Assembly: GCA_013214425.1 (NCBI GenBank)
Contig: JABSPN010000088.1
Coordinates: 1-9,888 of the forward strand
Length of the DNA: 9,888 nt
DNA from: Flavobacteriaceae bacterium
Lineage (GTDB): Bacteria; Bacteroidota; Bacteroidia; Flavobacteriales; Flavobacteriaceae
Reading direction: 5' to 3'
Shown here: positions 1-5,730 of the stretch, piece after piece
Numbering within the stretch: position 1 is the stretch's first letter
How the letters are laid out: each line of letters begins with the position of its first letter
The notes under the pieces: model-generated
Seen by the model: only the letters and a program-made list of their open reading frames with translations
Told to the model about the DNA's origin: nothing
Database searches by the model: none
Made by a program: the position numbers and the translations under genes

Positions 1-270
1 ATCGAAGGAATAAAAAATAAAGGAGAATAGGTACAGATAATTTCTGTAGGAAGTTCATTAAAATTTTGCCTTGTGGCAGAGGGTAAAGCAAATTTTTATC
101 CAAGATTTGCGCCAACAATGGAATGGGATACTGCTGCGGGTCATGCCATATGCAGTGCGCTAGGAATTGCGGTTACTGTTCAAGATACAGGAGAACCATT
201 GCGTTACAATAAAGCCGATTTATTAAATCCGTGGTTTTTGGTTAAACAAGAAAAAAACACAGCGTGTTAA
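1..270 (+). pseudogene. cysQ: CysQ, 3'(2'),5'-bisphosphate nucleotidase (PAP phosphatase), C-terminal part with an in-frame stop
   Basis: This is the C-terminal third of a CysQ-type phosphatase of the inositol monophosphatase superfamily, which hydrolyses 3'-phosphoadenosine 5'-phosphate (PAP), the by-product of PAPS-dependent sulfotransferases, to AMP. The frame starting at base 31 carries the family blocks GSSLKFCLVAEGKA, YPRFAPTMEWDTAAGHAI (the WDxAAG metal-binding loop) and, near the end, LLNPWFLV. The 5' part lies outside the window. A TAG at 28-30 is in frame, and the nine codons before it (IEGIKNKGE) also fit the usual IExxKxxG segment at the expected spacing, so the stop seems to replace one residue of a poorly conserved linker. 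All three forward frames are closed in the first 30 bases, so a simple frameshift does not rescue it. Restart at GTG 73 would give only 65 residues without the N-terminal metal-binding region. It is either a nonsense mutation or a base error. The end overlaps the start of the next gene. Confidence 0.75.
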
Positions 271-716
271 GTAAAATATTCCATATCAGAAGTCTAGTAA
301 AAGGACTATCCTGGCGATTTGTTGCCCTAGCCGATACAATTGTGGTTGTGTTGTTTGTTACTTGTGCTTTTGAGTCTTGTAGTTTAGAAAATGCAGTTAA
401 GATTGGCGCATCAGAATTTATATTGAAATTTTTAATTTTCTATGTGCATGAGCGAATTTGGTTATCTGTTTTGGGAAAGCCGGCACATACCAATAGAGAG
501 GTTCTTCATAAAACTATCTCGTGGCGAATAATCGCAACACTAACCACATTTATCATTTCAGGTATTGTACTTGATCGTTTTGGTGAAATAGCGCTATTTA
601 TAGCCCTGACCGAATTATTCACAAAATTCTGTCTTTACTATATACATGAAAAGTTTTGGTTAAAAATTCCCCTCTGGAAATTAAAGCAACGATTTTTTTC
701 AAAAAAAAAAATATGA
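264..716 (+). CDS. DUF2061 membrane protein with two tandem copies of the domain
   Basis: A 150-residue membrane protein made of two homologous halves, roughly residues 9-69 and 79-135. Each half has SWR (16-18 and 86-88), a hydrophobic segment, then E-x3-K-x4-Y-x-H-E-basic-x-W-L (E51 to L67; E117 to L133), the pattern of DUF2061. Each half probably forms two membrane helices or a re-entrant pair. The start is GTG 264, which overlaps the cysQ stop: an in-frame TAA lies at 243-245 and the frame contains no ATG at all. The stop TGA at 714-716 overlaps the cysC ATG at 713 (ATGA), which suggests translational coupling. DUF2061 has no established function that I know of. From recall it is often found beside sulfate-activation genes in Bacteroidota, so a role in sulfate uptake, or in membrane placement of PAPS synthesis, is a guess. 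The tail is basic (KQRFFSKKKI). Confidence 0.85.
   Translation: MLSKIFHIRSLVKGLSWRFVALADTIVVVLFVTCAFESCSLENAVKIGASEFILKFLIFYVHERIWLSVLGKPAHTNREVLHKTISWRIIATLTTFIISGIVLDRFGEIALFIALTELFTKFCLYYIHEKFWLKIPLWKLKQRFFSKKKI
701..711 (+). other. A11 homopolymer, possible -1 slippage site between DUF2061 and cysC
   Basis: A run of eleven A, preceded by T7-C, lies in the last codons of the DUF2061 gene. Read in that frame it contains A_AAA_AAA heptamers, a known class of slippery sequence. The -1 frame is open through the run and enters cysC in its own frame (..FFSKKKN then the CysC Met), so a -1 event, or one extra A in the transcript, would yield a DUF2061-CysC fusion of about 347 residues. I see no convincing downstream stimulatory hairpin. 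It may be only a chance A-run at a gene junction. Confidence 0.3.
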
Positions 717-1306
717 AAAAGTATCTAGTCGATTATACATATCAAATATCCAAAGCGCAACGCACCAAGCGAAACAAGCACAAATCTTTATTGATTTGGT
801 TCACAGGATTGTCAGGCTCTGGCAAGTCAACTCTTGCAAATAGGGTTGAAAAGAAGTTATTTGATATGGGAATTAAAACCTATGTGTTGGATGGTGATAC
901 CCTTCGAAAGGGAATTAATAAAGATTTGTCATTTTCAGCAAATGACCGATCTGAAAATATAAGAAGAATAGCTGAAATATCAAATCTTTTTCTAGAGGCG
1001 GGAGTTGTAATTATAGCAGCGTTTATTTCTCCTTACAAAGCAGATCGATTGCGAGTTAGTCAGATTGTTCAGCAAGAAAATTATATTGAAATTTTTGTGA
1101 ATACTAGTTTGGAAGAATGTGAGAAACGGGATGTAAAAGGACTTTATAAGAAAGCGAGATCAGGAGAAATTAGTCATATGACTGGAATTTCAGCACCTTA
1201 TGAAATTCCTGAATCGCCTGATATTGAGGTTAAAACTGAAAGCGAGACTGAGGCACAAGCTGTAGCTCGAATTATCCAATATGTCACACCTAAATTAAAA
1301 TTGTAA
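713..1306 (+). CDS. cysC: Adenylyl-sulfate (APS) kinase CysC
   Basis: APS kinase phosphorylates adenosine 5'-phosphosulfate at the 3' position to give PAPS, the cytoplasmic sulfate donor. The 197-residue product is close to the usual length of about 200 (E. coli 201). It shows the P-loop GLSGSGKST (32-40), DGD (60-62), the APS-contact block DRSENIRRIAEI (78-89), FISPY with the conserved serine at 106 (104-108), and KGLYKKARSG (142-151). The frame is open further upstream to ATG 656, but the ATG at 713 is preferred: it forms an ATGA overlap with the DUF2061 stop, and the product then begins about 30 residues before the P-loop, as in other CysC proteins, whereas the extra 19 residues are Lys- and Phe-rich readout of the overlapping gene. 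cysD starts two bases after the stop. The position suggests a supply of PAPS for sulfation. Confidence 0.97.
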   Translation: MKKYLVDYTYQISKAQRTKRNKHKSLLIWFTGLSGSGKSTLANRVEKKLFDMGIKTYVLDGDTLRKGINKDLSFSANDRSENIRRIAEISNLFLEAGVVIIAAFISPYKADRLRVSQIVQQENYIEIFVNTSLEECEKRDVKGLYKKARSGEISHMTGISAPYEIPESPDIEVKTESETEAQAVARIIQYVTPKLKL

Positions 1307-1308
1307 AC

Positions 1309-2214
1309 ATGAGTAAGTATTATTTAAATTATCTAGATGAATTGGAAAGTGAAGCCATTTATGTGTTGCGAGAAGTTTGGGCACAATTCCAAAATCCAGT
1401 CATTTTATTTTCAGGAGGAAAAGATTCTATAGTGGTTACCCACTTGGCTAAGAAAGCATTTTATCCTGCCAAGATTCCATTCGCATTATTACATATCGAT
1501 ACGGGACATAATTTTCCTGAAACAATTACTTTTCGGGACAAGATTATAAGTGATTTAGGCACTCAGCTTATTGTGGGTTCTGTTCAAGAGTCTATTGACT
1601 CCGGAAGAGTCAAAGAAGAAAAGGGTAAAAATGCGACTAGAAACGCATTGCAAATAACCACACTTTTAGATGCAATAAGTACGCATAATATTGATTGTGC
1701 AATTGGAGGCGGTCGTCGAGATGAGGAAAAAGCTAGAGCAAAAGAACGCTTTTTTTCGCATCGTGACGATTTTGGACAATGGGACCCTAAAAATCAAAGA
1801 CCGGAATTATGGAGCTTATTCAATGGTAAGTACTTTCAAGGAGAACATTTTAGAGCTTTCCCAATAAGCAATTGGACAGAAATGGATGTTTGGAATTACA
1901 TAAAACGAGAAGGCATACAGATTCCTTCGTTATATTTTTCCCATGAACGAGATGTTGTATGGCGGAAAAATTCATGGATTCCATATTCGAAGTTTTTGGT
2001 TTTACAGGCAGATGAACACATTGTGAAAAAACAAATTCGATTCAGAACTCTGGGTGATATAACAATTACTGGCGGGATGGAATCTGATGCTGATACACTC
2101 GAAAAAATAGTTGCCGAAGTGGCAATTATGCGCAATACAGAACGTGGAAACAGGAGTGACGACAAACGTTCCGAGACAGCAATGGAGGACAGAAAAAGAC
2201 AAGGGTATTTTTAA
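1309..2214 (+). CDS. cysD: Sulfate adenylyltransferase subunit 2 (ATP sulfurylase, CysD)
   Basis: CysD is the catalytic subunit of heterodimeric ATP sulfurylase; it makes APS and pyrophosphate from sulfate and ATP, driven by GTP hydrolysis in CysN. The 301-residue protein matches the family length (E. coli 302). Visible signatures are the N-type ATP pyrophosphatase loop SGGKDS (35-40), LLHIDTGHNFPE after it, the GGGRRDEEKARAKERFFS block, the FRAFPISNWTEMDVW segment, and the typical C-terminus SETAMEDRKRQGYF. All key motifs are intact. The ATG lies two bases after the cysC stop and the gene ends 16 bases before cysN, so it sits inside the operon. Two overlapping antisense frames at its 3' end are shadows of this gene. 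Confidence 0.98.
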   Translation: MSKYYLNYLDELESEAIYVLREVWAQFQNPVILFSGGKDSIVVTHLAKKAFYPAKIPFALLHIDTGHNFPETITFRDKIISDLGTQLIVGSVQESIDSGRVKEEKGKNATRNALQITTLLDAISTHNIDCAIGGGRRDEEKARAKERFFSHRDDFGQWDPKNQRPELWSLFNGKYFQGEHFRAFPISNWTEMDVWNYIKREGIQIPSLYFSHERDVVWRKNSWIPYSKFLVLQADEHIVKKQIRFRTLGDITITGGMESDADTLEKIVAEVAIMRNTERGNRSDDKRSETAMEDRKRQGYF

Positions 2215-2230
2215 TATAAACTGAAAGAAC

Positions 2231-3484
2231 ATGATAGAGCATAATCAATTATTACGATTTACAACTGCTGGAAGCGTAGATGACGGGAAAAGTACACTCA
2301 TCGGACGTTTATTGTTTGATTCTAAATCGATTTTTCAGGACCAACTGGAGGCCATTGAAACGGCAAGTAGAAAAAAAGGTCTTGATGGGGTAGATTTGGC
2401 CCTCTTTACAGATGGGTTAAGAGATGAAAGAGAACAAGGTATTACAATTGATGTAGCCTATCGTTATTTTACAACACCGAAGCGGAAATTTATCATAACA
2501 GACACTCCAGGTCATATACAATATACAAGAAATATGGTAACTGGGGCTTCTACTGCAAATGCCGCTGTAGTTTTGGTAGATGCTAGGAATGGAGTAATCG
2601 AACAAACCAAAAGGCATTCTTTCATAGCGTCATTATTACAAATTCCTCATATTATTGTCTGTGTCAATAAAATGGATCTTGTTGATTACGATGAAACTGC
2701 TTTTAACCGTATTATTTGTCAATTTGAAAAATTTTCTTCAAAATTATTGATTAAAGACATTCGGTTTATCCCAATTAGTGCTCTAAATGGTGACAATGTC
2801 GTGAATAGATCCACTCATATGAATTGGTATCAAGGAGCTCCATTACTCCACACACTTGAAACCCTGCACATTGCAAGTGATTTTAATAAGGTAGACGCAC
2901 GATTTCCTGTTCAAACGGTGATTCGACCTCAATCTGCCCATCACAGAGATTACCGCGGTTACGCGGGTCGTGTTTCAAGTGGGATTTTTAGAGTGGGTGA
3001 CGCGGTAACAGTAATGCCTTCTGGATTTACATCTAAAATTAAAACAATAGATGCATTCGACAAAGAGTTGAAAAAGGCTTACGCGCCAATGTCTGTCGCA
3101 ATTACACTAGAAGATAATATCGATGTTGGTAGAGGCGATATGATTGTAAAATCAAATAACAAACCCCGTGCAACTCAGGACTTGGATGTTATGCTGTGTT
3201 GGCTTAACAATCACTCTGCGAAACCTGGAACAAAATATTCGATTAAGCATACTTCCAACATGCAAAAAGCTATGATTAAAGAGGTATTGTACAAGTTCAA
3301 TATAAATACTCTTGAACGAATTACTAATACGAACGAGTTAAACATGAATGATATTGCCAAAGTCAAGATCAGAACGACAAGACCCTTAATGATCGATAGC
3401 TATCGTGAGAATAGAATTACCGGAAGTATTATTTTAATTGATGATGGTACCAATGAAACGGTTGCGGCAGGAATGATTGTATAA
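2231..3484 (+). CDS. cysN: Sulfate adenylyltransferase subunit 1 (GTPase subunit, CysN)
   Basis: CysN is the translation-factor-like GTPase that partners CysD in ATP sulfurylase and uses GTP hydrolysis to drive APS formation. The 417-residue protein has the G1 loop GSVDDGKST (14-22), DEREQGITID (65-74, switch I), DTPGH (G3, 91-95), NKMD (G4, 146-149) and an SALNGDNV segment (G5), followed by EF-Tu-like beta-barrel domains II and III. It is shorter than E. coli CysN (475) and lacks the C-terminal APS kinase fusion found in NodQ-type proteins; this fits a separate cysC in the same operon. From recall, the short form is usual in Bacteroidota. The start ATG is 16 bases after cysD, and the first conserved residues follow at once (LLRFTTAGSVDDGK). 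It is followed 33 bases later by the sulfotransferase gene. Confidence 0.98.
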   Translation: MIEHNQLLRFTTAGSVDDGKSTLIGRLLFDSKSIFQDQLEAIETASRKKGLDGVDLALFTDGLRDEREQGITIDVAYRYFTTPKRKFIITDTPGHIQYTRNMVTGASTANAAVVLVDARNGVIEQTKRHSFIASLLQIPHIIVCVNKMDLVDYDETAFNRIICQFEKFSSKLLIKDIRFIPISALNGDNVVNRSTHMNWYQGAPLLHTLETLHIASDFNKVDARFPVQTVIRPQSAHHRDYRGYAGRVSSGIFRVGDAVTVMPSGFTSKIKTIDAFDKELKKAYAPMSVAITLEDNIDVGRGDMIVKSNNKPRATQDLDVMLCWLNNHSAKPGTKYSIKHTSNMQKAMIKEVLYKFNINTLERITNTNELNMNDIAKVKIRTTRPLMIDSYRENRITGSIILIDDGTNETVAAGMIV

Positions 3485-3517
3485 TTATTTAAAGCCACTT
3501 AATTTAATCAAGTTTTT

Positions 3518-4468
3518 ATGAATACAATAGAAAACAATTCAATGAAATCAGCAAGATGGCCAGACTTTGTTATCATCGGAGGTGGTAAGAGTGGAACTAC
3601 TTCACTAGACTATTATCTGGGCCAACACCCCGATATATTTATGTGTCCTAGAAAAGAACCTAATTTTTTTGGTTATGAACTCAATTCTGAAGAGGATTTC
3701 ATCGATGATCCAAGTGAGCTTAAATACTATCAAATGTCTGTTACTAATCAAAAGAATTATCTGGACTTGTTCAAAGATGCTAGAAATGATCAAAAAGTGG
3801 GAGAAGTTTCAGTTACTTATTTATATCATGAAAAGGCCTGTCAGCAAATACATCACCATATTCCAGAAGCTAAAATTATTGTAATTTTAAGACAACCAAC
3901 AGAGCGATTGTATTCAAGATTCCTACATTTAGCAAGAATTGAACAGTTGCCAACGCCAAATTTCAGTGATTGTCTCGATCCAAAACATACGATTTGGTGG
4001 ACCAGAAATGATCTGCTAAAAGAAGGTTTTTTCTACAAGCACTTGTCTAAGTTTTACAAAGTATTTGATCCTGAAAGTATCAAAGTATTTCTCTTTGAGG
4101 ATTTAAAGAAAGATCCTGATAAGTTAATGCATGAATTATTTGATTTTATTGGAGTTGATAGTACTTTTCAAGTAGACATGAGTGTTAAACTAAACACCTC
4201 TGGATTTATAAAAAACAAGTATTACAATCAATTATTTGGTGAGTCAAAAGGATTGATTAAAACCGCCAGACTCCTGCTTCCTGATTCGGCTTATGCCAGA
4301 TTAAAACAACATCCCATTGCGTTGAAGTTGAAAACTAGAATTAGAGAAAAAAATCTTCACAAGCCCAAACTTGATGAAAACTTAAAAAATGATGTCAATC
4401 AGATCTACAAAGAAGATATAAAAAAGTTAGCAGATTTGATCAAGAGAGATCTCACTCATTGGTTGTAA
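3518..4468 (+). CDS. PAPS-dependent carbohydrate-type sulfotransferase
   Basis: A 316-residue sulfotransferase of the P-loop PAPS-binding superfamily, nearest in pattern to bacterial homologues of heparan sulfate or carbohydrate sulfotransferases. The 5'-phosphosulfate loop is DFVIIGGGKSGTTSL (16-30); the substrate-side KEPNFF follows (46-51); GEVSVTYLY (95-103) corresponds to the usual GExSPxYL; the 3'-phosphate block is ILRQPTERLYSRFLH (123-137), with the RxPxxRxxS residues R125, P127, R130 and S133. There is no signal peptide or membrane segment, so it should act in the cytoplasm before the glycan is flipped. Sitting directly behind cysCDN, and upstream of a polysaccharide export locus, suggests that it sulfates a sugar of an exopolysaccharide or capsule; the acceptor cannot be read from sequence. 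ATG 3542 (residue 9) is a possible alternative start. The gene is more AT-rich than cysN but shows no damage. Confidence 0.93.
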   Translation: MNTIENNSMKSARWPDFVIIGGGKSGTTSLDYYLGQHPDIFMCPRKEPNFFGYELNSEEDFIDDPSELKYYQMSVTNQKNYLDLFKDARNDQKVGEVSVTYLYHEKACQQIHHHIPEAKIIVILRQPTERLYSRFLHLARIEQLPTPNFSDCLDPKHTIWWTRNDLLKEGFFYKHLSKFYKVFDPESIKVFLFEDLKKDPDKLMHELFDFIGVDSTFQVDMSVKLNTSGFIKNKYYNQLFGESKGLIKTARLLLPDSAYARLKQHPIALKLKTRIREKNLHKPKLDENLKNDVNQIYKEDIKKLADLIKRDLTHWL

Positions 4469-4600
4469 ATGAGAAATGAAGTTACTATTGTACAGAATTC
4501 ATCAAATCCTTTTTTTAACATCATACTGTATGCAACGCTCTACTACTGTATGAGCAGAGTCTACTTCTTCTTGTTTACTTTTTCGAGTCCTGAAGCATAA
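4469..4600 (+). CDS. Small hydrophobic ORF of 43 codons, abutting the sulfotransferase stop
   Basis: An open frame begins with ATG on the base after the sulfotransferase TAA (TAAATG) and ends with TAA two bases before the A-tract of the terminator. It encodes 43 residues: a polar start (MRNEVTIVQNSSNP) and then a stretch rich in Phe, Tyr, Leu and Ile (about residues 15-38) that could form one membrane helix, ending in TFSSPEA. I recognise no family. In favour of translation: zero spacing to the upstream gene, which allows coupled restart, and a stop fitted exactly before the terminator. Against: 43 open codons are not rare in AT-rich DNA, there is no clear ribosome site, codon choice is unremarkable, and a direct repeat (ACTGTATG, twice, about 20 bases apart) lies in it. 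It is a candidate only. Confidence 0.35.
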   Translation: MRNEVTIVQNSSNPFFNIILYATLYYCMSRVYFFLFTFSSPEA

Positions 4601-4602
4601 AA

Positions 4603-4641
4603 AAAGTGGAATCATAGGGATTCCATTTTCTGGATTTTTTT
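4603..4641 (+). terminator. Intrinsic terminator after the sulfation operon
   Basis: A perfect 7-bp stem, TGGAATC (4607-4613) with GATTCCA (4619-4625), has a 5-base loop (ATAGG). It is flanked by A-rich bases on the left and TTTT (4626-4629) on the right, which can extend the stem by a G.U and three A-U pairs. A second T-run follows at 4635-4641. It lies just after the last open frame of the sulfation block and before the long leader of the export genes, so it probably separates two transcription units. The A and T flanks would also allow some activity on the other strand. Confidence 0.75.
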
Positions 4642-4654
4642 CCAATTACTAGAA

Positions 4655-4683
4655 TACTTAGCTATCCAAATCATAGTTAAGTA
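4655..4683. repeat. 11-bp inverted repeat upstream of the export operon
   Basis: TACTTAGCTAT (4655-4665) and ATAGTTAAGTA (4673-4683) pair over 11 positions around a 7-base spacer (CCAAATC); ten are Watson-Crick and one is a G.U wobble in RNA (one mismatch as DNA). No T-run follows, so it is not a typical terminator. Its position just after the terminator, and ahead of the export genes, suits an operator for a dimeric regulator or a 5' UTR hairpin. Confidence 0.5.
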
Positions 4684-4758
4684 CATGAAAATCATTTGTT
4701 TATGTGTTTTTTGTTATCTGGCATACTATTAGGTGTTATTAATATAATGAATACAAAA

Positions 4759-4773
4759 GAGGGAGGCTTGATG
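4759..4773 (+). promoter_or_regulatory. Shine-Dalgarno-like GAGGGAGG before ATG 4771
   Basis: GAGGGAGG (4759-4766) stands four bases before an ATG at 4771 that is in frame with the TolC-like gene. It is the most G-rich purine motif of the leader. Used as a start, it would give a 319-residue product with about 72 residues ahead of TTG 4987 and the signal peptide behind it, which argues against it. Bacteroidota depend little on Shine-Dalgarno pairing, so this may be chance; it is recorded because it bears on the start choice. Confidence 0.25.
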
Positions 4774-4986
4774 TCTTTTTATCTCAATTTTAAAATCATT
4801 TACAATACCAAATTCAAAATGAAAAAAACAAAACAGATAACCTTAAAATTAGAATCTCACAAAAGAACTGAGATGTTGATCTGGAGTAAAATGATTTCAA
4901 TATCACCTTGTTATTGTAATAATTATCATTTTTTTCACCAGTTTTTAATACGATACTTAAGGTGTATTTTTCAATTATCAAATTGT

Positions 4987-5730
4987 TTGTGCCGACATGC
5001 TTCACAATCCTTTAGAACGCCCGCTGTACTTTTAGTTCTGCTTGTTTTTGTGAATGCAGCGTTGTATGGTCAAGAGGAGAATCAGGAAAAAAATCCTAAC
5101 AAACTCGTCATTCCTCCGTTAACAGTTTTAATAGACTCGGCCTTGGTCAACAACAAAATGCTTGAATACAGAAAACTCGAGATAGATGCCAAAACACTAC
5201 ATGCCAAATCAAAAGCAAGAAATTGGACGCGTTACATGGGGTTTCAAGGTGGGGCTCAATATGGTGTATTTGACAATTTTTCGACTAGTGATCAGGTGAA
5301 CATTACCTCCAACGATTTAAATAGCTCATTACTTCAATGGAATTTTAATGTAGGCGTGTTTATTAAGATTCCAATTTTTGGAATCATCAATAACAAAACA
5401 CATAATGATATTGCTGCTGTTGAGATAGAACAAGCAAAACATCTTCACCTGAGTTTGATTGATGAAATTACAGAAGATGTAATACGCTTATACGAAGACC
5501 TCATTTTAAGGCAAGAATTATTAGAGATCAATTCGAAGAACTATGCCAACGGACGTGTTAATTATGAGATGATTCAAAAAGAATTTGAAAACGGTCAAAT
5601 TTCTGTTACAGAGTATGTGAGAATTTCTGATGTAATTACCAAATTAACTATAGAGTACGAAAAATCGAAAACCTATTTTTTTCAAGCCAAAAAACTGTTA
5701 GAAAATAAGGTGGGATTTAAAATTAAATGA
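4987..5730 (+). CDS. Half-length TolC-like outer-membrane protein (OEP family)
   Basis: A secreted protein with one outer-membrane efflux (OEP/TolC) repeat, probably the outer-membrane part of polysaccharide export. From TTG 4987 it is 247 residues: a signal peptide (residues 1 to about 29: basic start, core PAVLLVLLVFVNAAL, end YGQ), the short helix LTVLIDSALVNNKMLEYRKLEID typical of OEP repeats, a beta-strand-like middle (residues 82-135, QWNFNVGVFIKIPIFG), and a long amphipathic helical part (140-243, with FENGQISVTEYVRISD). TolC proteins have two such repeats and about 430-480 residues; this has one, so a larger oligomer is likely. The start is uncertain: ATGs at 4696, 4747, 4771, 4819, 4873 and 4891 share the frame, but all bury the signal peptide behind a long prefix. 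The stop overlaps the next ATG (ATGA), which points to coupling with the Wzc-like gene. Confidence 0.8.
   Translation: MCRHASQSFRTPAVLLVLLVFVNAALYGQEENQEKNPNKLVIPPLTVLIDSALVNNKMLEYRKLEIDAKTLHAKSKARNWTRYMGFQGGAQYGVFDNFSTSDQVNITSNDLNSSLLQWNFNVGVFIKIPIFGIINNKTHNDIAAVEIEQAKHLHLSLIDEITEDVIRLYEDLILRQELLEINSKNYANGRVNYEMIQKEFENGQISVTEYVRISDVITKLTIEYEKSKTYFFQAKKLLENKVGFKIK

Larger units (their letters stand above)
4642..4986 (+). other. Apparent non-coding leader of the export operon (about 345 bases)
   Basis: This stretch lies between the terminator and the likely start of the TolC-like gene. It is open in that gene's frame from ATG 4696, but the translation is rich in Cys, His, Ile, Lys and Phe, has no domain character and would put about 97 residues in front of a clear signal peptide; I therefore read it as untranslated. 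It holds an 11-bp inverted repeat (4655-4683), a GAGGGAGG motif (4759-4766), a 6-bp hairpin (ATCTCA 4854-4859 with TGAGAT 4869-4874) and AT-rich tracts. The promoter of block 2 should be here, but I find no exact match to the Bacteroidota -7 consensus TAnnTTTG at a suitable distance from a -33 TTTG. No RNA gene is recognised. Confidence 0.5.

Noticed and set aside
656..712. Upstream ATG that would lengthen CysC by 19 residues
   Set aside because: The extra residues are readout of the overlapping DUF2061 3' end and the A-run. The ATG at 713 gives normal CysC length and an ATGA overlap.
1896..2232. Antisense open frames over the cysD 3' end
   Set aside because: They lie opposite a strongly conserved gene, match no family I know and have no spacing or operon logic; they are shadows of cysD.
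3605..3884. Open frames on both strands within the sulfotransferase gene
   Set aside because: Both overlap the PAPS-binding core of a well-supported gene and give low-complexity Ile- and Lys-rich translations.
4631..4644. TGGA/TCCA mini-hairpin around the second T-run after the terminator
   Set aside because: Four base pairs around a T-run are too weak to call a separate element.
4696..4986. N-terminal extension of the TolC-like protein from ATG 4696 (or 4747, 4771, 4819, 4873, 4891)
   Set aside because: It would place a long, Cys- and Ile-rich prefix with no domain character before an evident signal peptide. TTG 4987 fits better, though ATG use cannot be excluded from sequence alone.
4684..4990. 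Bacteroidota-type promoter (-33 TTTG with -7 TAnnTTTG)
   Set aside because: Near matches occur but no exact -7 motif with a properly spaced TTTG was found, so no promoter was annotated.
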